Assembly: GCF_001039355.2 (NCBI RefSeq)
Contig: NW_019775615.1
Coordinates: forward strand, 151,410-215,409
From: Lingula anatina
Lineage: Eukaryota > Brachiopoda > Lingulata > Lingulida > Lingulidae
DNA: 64,000 bases
Direction: 5' to 3'
The notes beneath the pieces were generated by a model, which saw only the letters and a list, made by a program, of their open reading frames with translations, was not told the origin of the DNA and made no database searches. Shown one piece after another: positions 11,127 through 23,400 of this stretch; positions within the stretch are counted from its first letter, which is position 1, and every line of letters starts with the position of its first letter. The position numbers and the translations under genes were made by a program.

Positions 11127-13183
11127 TTACTTTAAAAGATGGCATATATCTATATTTATATGTATATTTATAAAGACAGCTGGACGGCTTACAAAATCTT
11201 TGGGTTGGTTGGTTGGCTTTACTTGGGTTGGACTCTGTAAATCAATGACCAAATTGCCGATTCATATTTTGGACTTCCTGTACCCCAAATCCTGTGGAAA
11301 CCCCCTGGTTATTACTCAATATCATGGTTGGCTCAAAAAATTGTACCCACAGTGCATCCGTGCGTATGCCTGGTTACGCCCCTGTAAATTTAATTTTTAT
11401 TACTAAATTTCCATGTGACAATGTTCTGATACTAATATATCAAATGTTGATTCAACAGTTTTGAAATTTTAGCTTGTGACTAGGCCTGTCAGTTGTCAAA
11501 ATTGTCCTCGTGGTGGAGAGCTAGTGCATCAAAAGATTATACCAATGGGGAAAGGGCTGGGAAAATTGAGATATTTTTCCATGCAGAGTATTCAAAAACA
11601 GAGGCTTTTTGTCAATGTTATTTCTGGCTCCCAAAAAGTGGGACATCCGCCGAAAATCGGACAAATATCATCTCTGATTACAGTATATGATTTGGAATTG
11701 AAATTGAAGCCTGAAGGAGGCAATATATGAATGTTATATCACTTTGAATTAAATAAAAAAAAATGTATAATACGATAATGCGTTACATGCAATATCATGG
11801 TTTAAAAAGCTTACCTGACAAAGGGTTTTGTGTCTAGAATACATCTGGTTTGAGAAATACTGAAGCATTTTGCAAGCACACCGGCTGAGCACAGCGACCT
11901 ACATGTACTCGCCATGCTTGTCGACTAGTCGCTTACATCATTAAAAAATCAATTTATGTGTAAAATATATCAGTCTTCAAAGTGTATGCAACAAAAAAAA
12001 AAAAACAAAACAAAACAAAAGAATTCATCTAAAATGTATCTTTGTACAGAAAAAATACATGCAGTTGTATGTATAAAAAATATCTCAATCATTTTACATG
12101 ATGTAAGCGTTGGCATGGTCGCACATTGCAGCTGCACATTGCACGAGAGTGTTGTCGGCTGCTGCTGTGCCATTTCTTTCTTTTTGACTGGTAAATATTG
12201 TTTGTACAAAGATGATTCAGCGAAGTTTGAAACATTAATTTTGCATAGAATTTTTTAATAGGGGAGTGGAATTTTTCCAAACAGCAATTGCTGACCGGCT
12301 CCAAAACTTGAAAATTTATCTGCGTAGACTTAGCTAGTAGACTAGCATTCCTGGCGATTTGAAAAACATAAATCTGCTTTATACTTTTATCTAAGGTATT
12401 TGAGTTCCTAGACATGTGAGGGTAAGGACATTTGGATTATTTCATATTTTATAAAATTAAAAAAATACCGTACAAAATTTTCAATGACCACCTAACGTGT
12501 AATAATTTCCCCAACTAAGAATTGAAGCTACAATTTTAATACAAGTTTCTCTTTTACTGTTTAGATATGGAGCCAGCCCATGTTGCTAGACTTGAGGCAG
12601 AGCTTGAGAAAGCTGTGCAGAAAATACAGGAAAAGGTTAAACAGTGGTGAGGGTTTGTTATTGTAATTTTTACAGCGTGTCCCAAAAACTTTTAAAACAC
12701 TTCATACACAACTCAAAGTTCAACGTGGTAGCACTCATAGACCCCATTCCCATAGATTTTAGATCGATCTATCCCTGTGGGGAGTCTCACTAGATTACTG
12801 TCAGCTTAGATGGCTTAAGCGTCTGTCCCGCCTACTGAAAGCTGTAAGGGGGTAATTAACTATGGTGCGGACTCGGCTGACTGCAATTTAGCGTGAACCC
12901 CCAGGGAGTTAGGTCGATCCGGATGGATCGATCTAAATCTCTGGGAATGCACCCTTGGACCCCATTCCCACATATTTTAGATCGATCTATCCCTGTGGGG
13001 AGTCTCACTAGTTTACTGTCAGCTTAGCCAGCTTAAGTGACTGTCCTGCCTACTGAAAGCTGTAAGGGGTAATTAACTGTCGTGTGTTTTAGCTAGATCC
13101 CCCAGGGAGTTAGGTCGATCCGGATGGATCGATCTTAATCTCTGGGAATGCACCCTTATTAATGCATTCTGTTACGTGGGAAC
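11127..13183. repeat. Second copy of the 2,057-bp duplication
   Basis: Counterpart of 9069-11125. It holds duplicate MRPL3 exon 1 (11815-11915, -), duplicate URI1 first coding exon (12567-12646, +) and MITE copies at 12740-12955 and 12957-13157. Confidence 0.85.
11815..11915 (-). other. MRPL3: Duplicate of MRPL3 exon 1 (assembly copy)
   Basis: Exact repeat of 9757-9857, same ATG and GTAAGC donor. It is separated from MRPL3 exon 2 by the other copy and by a URI1 exon of opposite orientation, so it cannot be the natural first exon in this arrangement. Confidence 0.85.
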
Positions 13184-16100
13184 ACTTATATAAAGATATA
13201 AGTGCACATAATTGCAACATGATGATTGGCTAGTGTATCCACTGGGATGTGGGGGGCCCTTAAATTTTTATAAAACTTTCCTTTCCTCAAGTTCCACACT
13301 GCTCACAGTTGAAAACGTACACTTCAATCTTTCATGCTTTAACATATACAGTATGTTTTAGCAAATGTAAGTAGGAATGCTAATACATAAATTTTTGCAC
13401 TAATCACAAACAAGTTAGCATGCATATTTATACGCAGAGAGTACTTGTAGCCGAACATTAAAATTTACTTGGTTTCTTTCCAGGAACAAGTATAGAGATG
13501 ACTATGTTGCTTTAAAGGAGCGTTTGACAACATTACCTGATAAAGTTACACATGATATATTGGTAATAAGGGATATTTAGAATAGCACACGGACTTATTT
13601 ATTTATTTATTTATTTTTAAATCATACAATTTATTTGTTTATCAATAAGTAATACATTTTTGGGGGATGGGGGAAGAAGGTCTATAAAGTCGCCACCACT
13701 GGTACATCTTGCAAGCAATGTCTTAAGAAATGTATTTATTAGTCAGAAGCTGAAGTTGGGTTACTTTGACTTATGAAAATGATGCTATTATAAAATTTCA
13801 TTTGGTGAATAATAGAATGAATAAATAAAAATATATATACAGAAAAGTTTGTGGTACTCAATTTCAAGTATGTGGCAGTTAATAAAAATATAACTAATTT
13901 AATGAACGATTTTTAATTTATGCTTCATCAGAAGATGGCTGATTGAAGTGTTTGGGCTATCTCATTCCATTATGTTAAGATAAATATTTTTGTGTGCAGG
14001 TTCCCTTCACATCTGTAGCCTTCATGCCAGGCCAGCTTGTCCACACTAATGAGATACTAGTGCTGCTGGGAGATAACTGGTTTGCAGAGCGGTCAGCTAA
14101 GGAGGCTTCAGAAATAGTGGACAGGAGAATTGCAGGTAATTACATGAGGTAATTGGAATGAAGAAGTAACTGTACATAAGACTTGGGATTCGTAATTTTT
14201 ATTCTCTACTTAGTTCCAATATTTACGTACCTTTAAAACATTGTTTGGTAAGTGAAGGCAAACTTTGACACATTTTTTAAAGTAATTTATTTGAAAAAGG
14301 AAGAAAATTATACTATTTATTGTTGAAATGATTATATTTCTGAGGTTCCATATTTACAAATAGGTTAAATACCCTGCAATAAATATTAAAATTATTAATA
14401 TTAACTATCAGCTGTTGCAGGCATTGAAACTATGTCAATTACGGACACTTACAATAATTACGCCAATTTAGATATATTACACAAAAGCCTTTGTGATCAG
14501 CAATAAAGACATGAGTTTTGGTGAGGTATCCTTTGCAAAATACATGTCAAGTCTAATTGTATTTTTCAGCTGTAGACAAAAGTCTGGGGGACTTTTCTGA
14601 AGAATTAAAACTTTTGGAATCGAGGAGACATTTTACTCGAGATGTAGCACAGGTATAGATGAAGAAATTAATTTGTAATCATTATTCTTTCTGCCTGATG
14701 TTACTAATCTCTGTTGCACAAAATATATCTCATTAGCAAAACAGAAGTATTTTTTATTATTTTTTTTTCTTTTGGAAATTGATAATTGGTTTTAAAATAT
14801 ACCATCCTGAAAATGTTCTTGACATTGTTAAAAACATTCTTGATTAAACCATAAAATGGTGTCATGTAGAACAGTTGCATCACCACGAATGTGTAGTACT
14901 GTGAACACCTGGTCACTTGCGATATTTAGTCAAAGTCTCCTCCATCAGGTTAATCACCCCTCTCTGTGGCCGCTCACAGATGAAACTGTTCAGGTTGATA
15001 AAGCAAGGCAGATCGTTCCACTTGAAATCATATGAGCCTACCATGTGCATACACCCTTCTGGTAGGCGACAGTAGTTATTATCTGGCTGATTGCCGCCCC
15101 ATGCTGAGAATGTGACAGGTCTCTTTGTGCCATGCCATATCCACACACCCTCTTTGTCCAGGTCGGTACCACTGGTCCAGAAACCCCAGTGTTTGTATGG
15201 GATTTCTAAAACATGGAATGAATATAAATTGAGCATTTGACCATTATGTTTAATGTTTAAAACACTCTGGTTTAAGAGACTATTTGGTATTTGAAACTAG
15301 ATACCGTAACAGTAACTAGTTTATTATAGAATAAAGATTCAATATTGAAGTGTGCTTTATTTGCATAAAGATATTAATTTATGATAGCAAGACTAAACAA
15401 ATATAAGTCAACTTCAAGTTTCCAGAAGTTCATATAGAACTGATGGCATTTACATTGAGTAGGGGAGGTACGTATTACCAAGCTCGCCTTTTGGCACAAA
15501 ACTCAAGATTAAGTATTCAGAAATTGGATTTTTTCCTCAAGATGGTTTCATCATTTTTGTATAGAGAAGAATTTCAAAATATAGAATTTTTTTTTTTTTT
15601 TTTTTTTTTNNNNNNNNNNNNNNNNNNNNNNNNNNNNNNNNNNNNNNNNNNNNNNNNNNNNNNNNNNNNNNNNNNNNNNNNNNNNNNNNNNNNNNNNNNN
15701 NNNNNNNNNNNNNNNNNNNNNNNNNNNNNNNNNNNNNNNNNNNNNNNNNNNNNNNNNNNNNNNNNNNNNNNNNNNNNNNNNNNNNNNNNNNNNNNNNNNN
15801 NNNNNNNNNNNNNNNNNNNNNNNNNNNNNNNNNNNNNNNNNNNNNNNNNNNNNNNNNNNNNNNNNNNNNNNNNNNNNNNNNNNNNNNNNNNNNNNNNNNN
15901 NNNNNNNNNNNNNNNNNNNNNNNNNNNNNNNNNNNNNNNNNNNNNNNNNNNNNNNNNNNNNNNNNNNNNNNNNNNNNNNNNTTTTTTTTTTTTTTTTTTT
16001 TTTTTTTTGTGTTTTTTTTTTTTTTTTTTTGTGATGCAAAAAAAACATGATTTAACTTATATAAAGAAATCATAGGAAAAGATTCAAAAAGTAAACCCTG

Positions 16101-18626
16101 AGATGTTGGAGAAAGGATAAATTGGAGAAAGGATAAGTTGGAGAAAGGATAAAATTAAACTTGCATCAGTTTGTACATTGCACCAATTTTGCTGTGAACA
16201 AATTCCTTTGAAATGCCTAAAGACACTCTTGCACATACACAGATATCAAACAGAGCCTGAGTGGTAGCTAACAGAGAATTCTGTACCTGGTTTCAATTTA
16301 TTCCGCTTGATGTGATTCTTGAGAAAATTCTGCTCTGCCTGGGACTCAATACTGACGAGGTTCGCAGCATGAAGGTCTCTGCACATCTTATTAGCTGACA
16401 CCCAGTCTGTCTGATGCAACTCAAACACGTAACAAGAAGTCTGGAATGGCGTGAACCCTGGGGGGCAGGGCGAAAACACCACCTGTGGTTGACTGCCACT
16501 CTGGGCTGCTGTGTTCAGATCTGGAAAATGTTTTATAAATCATATAGAAGTTAAAAATACAAATTTTATGTTATTAGTAGATATGTTTCCATACAGTTTT
16601 ATAAGTGTGACACATTGGTGAACACAAATACATGTTTCAAATACTTTATTTTCATTAGCTGATATAAGTGTAGGGATACAGCCTACATGTAGTGAATTGG
16701 TCTCAAGGTCCAGAGACTTAGTCCTGGTGACTGTCATGTATACTATGGTTTATCTGAGATACAGATAAGCCTTATAACTTGAATTATAGTTGATCTCAAC
16801 AAATCTCATGGTATGTAGTCTGGAATGGTATTTTTTCTCTTTGGTATTACCTAGCTTGAAACTTTGCAAAATTTGAACAGATGTTTTGGTCCAAAGTGTC
16901 AGAGTTATGAGGAGTCTACTGTATTTCATTATTTTCTCATTTCTGTTACACCAATCTCTTGCTTTAGTATATAAGCAGTTTTAAATTTACGAAGTAAGGA
17001 TTGGATAGAATGGCAAGAAAAAAAGTAAATCTTGGAAGTAAATCAAAGTAAGATTTGGGCAGGATACATAATTTTATTAACAACAACAGGGGTGTAGTTA
17101 CTAGTAGGTGTGTTCCAGATTCATTTTTTCCATTGACCTTCAAGTTGAACGCTGGTAATTTGTTCCTGCTGGGTCTGTTGCAATTTTCTTCTCCTTATAT
17201 GTTTACATTTTACTTCTTCTATTTTCTCATAGATATCTTGTAGTCAGATTGCCAAGCACTCATTAACTTAAATATAAATCAAGAAAAAATTGCTTAAAGT
17301 AGGGTTTCTGTCTAAGAAGTGTTGACGCACTTTCATGAAAAATAACCCTTAATTTCTGGGACAACTCCACATTTAATATTTAAATTTATGTTTTGTTATG
17401 TTGTCTTTAAAGAAAATAACCCAGTAAGAGGGAAACATTTCATCTGGTTGAACTGATTTAAGACGTAAAGTGTAGGTTATTGACTAAGAAAAAAATGAGA
17501 ATACCATATGGACAGATGTTTTGAGTTAGTGGGGACCCAAGTTTCATTTAATTTTGATCTGGATAAAATTTTTAAACATTTTAATCTTAATTTTAAGAAG
17601 CAGAATCTTACAAATCCCAGTAAACATGGATACTACTGTATACAAGTATACTGGGATTTGTAAGATTTTGCTTCTCAGGGGGTGGGGGAATCAAATGTGT
17701 TTGCTTTCCAAAGATTAATCTTGGATGTGATTTAGTAAAACTATTCGTATTGGTGTTTTGTGCAGATGCTCACCTCGGCATTAATTGACATGATTCCGTA
17801 CATGGATATTAGTTCATATTTGTATGCACAACATGATTTATGCCTTTGTGATACCATTTTGGGTTAAAACCTGTATGTTGGTGAGAGATCTTGATGTGGT
17901 ATAGAATTTGGATAGATGATCTGGCAGCACACTCAAATCACAGTTTCACTCACAAATGATTTGCCATTTGTATGAATCAGTGAACATAAGCTAATGTTCT
18001 GGCAAGATCTTTGTCAAGTCGAGGTAGATATGTGGTTTTGTTGGTTTAACCTTTCAGTAACTGTTGTTTGATCTCCACCATAAGTGCCCTGCTGGCTTGA
18101 GATGCATTTGACAAGTAAATTTGTGTGGTAGAATAAACCTAGATGTTTGTGTCCATGAGCATGTATGTAAGTTTGTGAATTGGCAAGAGAAGTTGCATAT
18201 GAAAGATGTGCATTCTTTCTTTAAGTTAACCTCCCAGCTGTTAAGTTCACCCCAGTGAGGTTAATGCTGGAAGATGTCCCATTGCCAGGGTCAAGCGAGG
18301 CAAGAAAAGTTTAAGATTTTCCCAGCTGTTGAAGTTCTGTGTTACAAGTCTTTTCTCTCTCTTTCACTTATTTAATGGTTAATAGTTGTTAACTACTTGT
18401 GGCAGAAAGGTATAAACACTTTTTTAAATCGAATATAGCCAGGAGTTATTCTAAATTGAAATCCTGTTCTGCAAATTACTTTCCCCAAAATGCATTCTGT
18501 CTCCCCCCCAATGATGCAGGAGAAAATGGTATCCAACTGTGTCACAACTGTGGGAATGTGGCAAATTAAGAAGAGGACAGGGAGGGCCAAATGTTTCAGA
18601 CAAGTTTTTCATTTGGCATCTTGGAC

Positions 18627-18663
<37 letters not shown>

Positions 18664-20458
18664 GTACAGACACAGATGCGTCTGTCGTTGCCATCGCCGT
18701 CGCCGATCATGTCGCCGTGCACTTTCAGCGTTAACACCATTAGTGGAAGACAGTTTTACTTTTTGGCTTTATATTTACAGAGCTGATGAATATTTATAAA
18801 ACGCAGGTCAAGTTCGAAAATCAGCATGGTCGGGCCATTATTGTAGAATTTATGCTGTTTTTTCACTTTTCAGCATATATGCAACACTGTTAACACATTT
18901 CAAGGAAAACTGATAGGCCTGTTGTCATGAAACTCACAGGAGTAATCAATCTTACTAAAACGCAGATCAAGTTTGAAAATTGGCATGATCGGGCCACTAT
19001 TTTAGTAGTTATGCTGTTTTTTCACTTTTCAGCATATATGCAACACTGTTAACACATTTCAAGGAAAACCCATAGGCCTGTTGTCATGAAACTCACAGGA
19101 GTAATCAATCTTACTAAAACGCAGGTCAAGTTCGAAAATCAGCATAATCAGACCATTATTTTATAAGTTATGCTGTTTTTTCACATTTCCTCAGATTCAA
19201 TTCTTAGGCATGTTAACAGTCTCATTATTAAACTAATAAGATACGTAAAAGTGTTTGTTTGACATTTCCTGCATCTTTACAACATTGTTAGTTGATTTTG
19301 TAAAAATGATGGTAAACTTGTTATCGTGTATTGTGTAATAAAGTTTCAAAAATGGAAATAAACTCATATCATTGCAGTTTGTCAGATTCAATCATTCACT
19401 ATGTTCAGAATCTCAGAATGGAAGAAATTGGACATTTAACACTGTTCTATTGATATTTTTCCCATCTCATCAATTTTCTTAGTTGATCATATAAAAATGG
19501 CAGTAAACTGTTAATTTTGTTTTATGTTAAAAAAGTGTTAAAAATGGAAAAAAAAAACATTTCAGAACAGTGCTGTCTTGTTTACATTTTGGCATTTTCA
19601 AGTTGTGACTTTGAAGTTCCATGGGCCTGAAGACCTTTGCTAGTCACATTTTCTGAATATCCATAATACTAATATTTTATTATTAAAAATTGATGGTCAT
19701 TATGCTGTTAAACGTTATGTAATATTGCATCAAAATTTGGAAAAAAAATATTTTGGGCACTGCTCCCATGATGACCATTTAAGAAAAATCATGTCACTTA
19801 CTGTTCTCAAACTTACAGGAAAGAAACATGGGACTAAAATACAGCTTCAGTAGGCAATGCAGTCTGTTTGGTAATTCTTTCTGCTAGTTAAACAGTTTTT
19901 TTTGTGAAAATTTAATTTTTCACATATTGGCATTTTCAAGGTGTGACTTTGAAGTTCCATGGGCTTGAAGACCCATGCTAGTCACATTTTCTGAAAATCC
20001 ATGATACGTATATTTTATTATTAAAAATTGACGGTCATTATGCTGTTAACCATTATGTAATATTGCATCAGAATAGAAGAAAACACAATTTTGGGTGCTG
20101 CTGCCATGATGACCATTATGGGAAAAACATGTTACTGATGATTGCCAAACGTTCAAAAAAGAAATACAGGACTAAAATGCAGCCTGAGTTGGAAAAACAG
20201 TCTAATTGGCTTCTTTTTCTGGAAGTTATACATTTTCAAAGTGTGAACTTGAACTGCCATGGGCCTGAAGCCTTATGCTTGTTACACATTTTACTTACAT
20301 TGGTATTACCTGTTGAGCATAATTAAAATTTGATGTTGAATTTGCAGTTTAACATAATGTACTTTTGCATCAGAATTGACAGTAGCCTATTTTGTGCATA
20401 GTTATTTCCTGCTTTTTGTCTGTACATTTGACAGCTTTGCTGCCTTGTTATTATTATT

Positions 20459-20498
<40 letters not shown>

Positions 20499-23400
20499 TG
20501 TATACCCATATGCCTTTCCATGGGGCTCTTAGATAAAGATCTAAAGAGAACAGCATTCTATGCCCAGGTAATGGCAATAAGGGACAGTCCATTGCATTTG
20601 CTGCCAATGAGGAGTTGATATGAATCCAACGGCCCAGAAAGCTGGGTCTTATAATGAGAGGTTGAACCAGCATTACTGAGAACAGTTTTGTTGTCACCTG
20701 GGGAGTACTTGGTTTTTGCAGCCATCTTGTTTCTGATCAACCAGAGCTTATGACCAATTGATTGTACGGATAAGTTATATATATTACAATGGGTAAAAAG
20801 TTGCTTTTGTTCTAATATATTCATTTGTCTTACCTGGCCTGTAGTTATTATGAGCTATTCCTGCCAGCAATTGCTTCTGCATCTGCCCTAGTTGTTTCCT
20901 CAGGTCCATTGACAGAGAGTTCACAGAAAACTGAACATCGCTGCGCAGCTGGCGTAACTGGTCAGAGATGGCCTTAGAAGAGCTGAAATATATTTTTTCA
21001 AAATTAAGTCGTAATTATGAGTGAGTGTGTGTATAAGAGAATAATTTGCTTTCATATCAAGAAGAAGTTTGAAACATAAAGACCAACTTAAACTTAAAAA
21101 CAGTTATGTCTACATCAATAAAGCTGGAGGGGAAAAAAGGGTAACTTAATAAAAATGTGCAGTGAGAAAATGAATTGGAAGTAATTCAGTTTACAAAAGC
21201 CAACTTGGATTCAACAAGGTTTATTTGATCCATCAGTACATAGTACTGTAAAACTAGGGCTGAAGAGTTGGGGGGTCCCCTTCTGCTGGGAAATCTTTGC
21301 AAAACATGCAATTTGGGTAATTTTAAAGTTAAAAGATATGGTTCTGCTGGGCCAAGGTGGGTCTTTTCTAGAATTTTTAAAGGCTTCAACGTTTGAGTGC
21401 TAATCTTTTCTTTAAGAAAAAGAGGTGGGTGTCATGTTATCAAGTTGTTTTATCAGTGATTTAGATATCTAACTGATAGTAACTGCATGTTTGTCACAAC
21501 TACTGAGCTGTGTAAGATAATGAATATTACATATTTTATGTGTACTGAGACATTTAGAAGGTCGGGCACTTTTCTTTGAAGGCAAAGCACTTTCCATCGG
21601 GTGAGTGCATTTTGAAAACATTTTACCACCCTTAGCAAGTGGTAAAATCATATAAATGTTTTACCACTAAATTCCAGTAAATTACTAGTATGCTAATTTC
21701 TGGTTTTTAGTTTCTGCAAGAGAAAAAATCTGACAAACAGGTTGCCATGTAAGGTTTTCATATCTCATTAGATAATCTGTACAAAAATCCATTTTAAGAA
21801 ATCAATAGATATTATTTTTAAATATTTTTCATCCAGTATGCCTTTAATGTATGAAAGAATACTGTTTGCTTAATTCTTTATGATTTTAACTTAAATTTTG
21901 TAAATGCTCTCCAGGTGTATTTTTTTTTCATTTACTGAAAAAGTAGGATTTGACAATTTATTTACAAAACCAAACAAATTAAAGTTGGAACGATCTATGT
22001 TGAATGACGCTTTCATTGGGAATGGGACACTAGATAATTAGGGGACAGTGATATTGCATTCTTACCTGGTAGTTGAACAAGTGCTCTGACAACTTTGAGT
22101 TGGACAACATGCTGCTCCCCGCATATCAACAGTAACATAGTGGCGTAGATTGTTTTTGTCAGTGACACCATCATTCTGGATGGCCTTCTTGGCCTTGTCT
22201 TTTGACTGTTTTTCATTGTCCTTCTTTTTACCCTTCTTGCTGTCATGCTGTTGTGTTCTGTCTGTTAAGTGGAAAGGATCCTCAGCAACTCCTTGTCCAA
22301 GCCAGTCTTTACCGAGATTGTCTGAAGAAATTTCACCAGAGTTTTTAAAACTTTCGCTGCCTGTATTGTCTTTTCTTCGGGGACCATTCTTAGCCTTGTT
22401 TTTTGCCTCTTCCACTTTGGCCTTAGGCAAACTTTTTAAATTTTGAATCACTGGATAACTTTTGCTGGGATCCAAGTTCAATCCATCTTCATTTCCATAT
22501 AAAAAGTTGTTGTTAAGGTCATCATAATCTGATTCATCATACCCTGATCCAATCAACTCAATGTCCACCTCCTCAAAAGTTGCTGGATGAAGGCATATCA
22601 GAAAGAGAGCTAAAAAGAGACCAGTTTCTCTTTGGCAGCCACAAGTTAGCCAAAAAAACTGCATTTTGTAATAAATTTGAAGTTCCCAGTGCCAGTGATG
22701 TAACTTGTGGTAAGGAATCTGTTAAATGTGAAGATTTTGTACCATGTTTTAACAGGTATTTCATCATAATGACTAATGAAATGGGGTTTGCGATGGTAAT
22801 ATCCATTTTGCAAATTTTACATTTATATTTACAGCTAAGGAGGGATAACCGATCTTCTTAGTTTCAGTAAAAATGTTTAGTTTGAAAAATGAAATTTAGG
22901 CATTTGTTACTTTAAGATTTTTGGAAATAGCATGAAATAAAAATTTTTGGTAAGCAACAAGTTACTGTATTTGTGAATTGAAGAAAACCATCTGAATTTT
23001 TCCCTTTACAACCCTTTTCTGCCTCTTTGCCTCTTCAAGTGCCTGTAGTTTCAGATTTTTACATCAAAATATTTGAAATATTTTTGGAACATGACTTTTC
23101 ACTTGATTTGCCAGGGCTTAAGAGTGATATCTGATTGCAGATTTTAATCTTAGATTCTTCGTAACTGATGTTCAAAGTTACCAAAAAAGCATAGTCAATT
23201 GTTTTCTGGTATTTAAAAGAAACAGCAATTAAAAAATAATAACTACAGATTAATTAGAGGTATAAATATTTCATTTAGAGAAGTATGAAATGTTTAAAAC
23301 ACTGTTACGGGGGATGCCATATGTAGGCTTTGTGAGCTTATTATCATTCTGCCCCCTTATTAGTTATTCTGGCAATAAGGAAATAAGTTGTCTGCATTAC

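Noticed and set aside
9898-12258. Pairs of identical ORFs (for example 9898-10200 and 11956-12258)
   Set aside because: Identity comes from the assembly duplication; the sequences are the MRPL3/URI1 5' region and introns.
15443-16075. Long ORFs on both strands across the N run
   Set aside because: They consist of poly-F, poly-K and unknown residues produced by the gap and flanking T tracts.
18490-18799. ORFs with poly-Tyr or poly-Ile runs
   Set aside because: They read through the TTA microsatellite.
18798-19195. Regularly spaced direct repeats that might suggest a CRISPR array
   Set aside because: Whole 159-bp units repeat with no unique spacers, in an animal intron.
22013-22246. 77-codon Arg/Lys-rich minus ORF
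   Set aside because: Alternate frame of the Lys-rich region in lectin exon 1.
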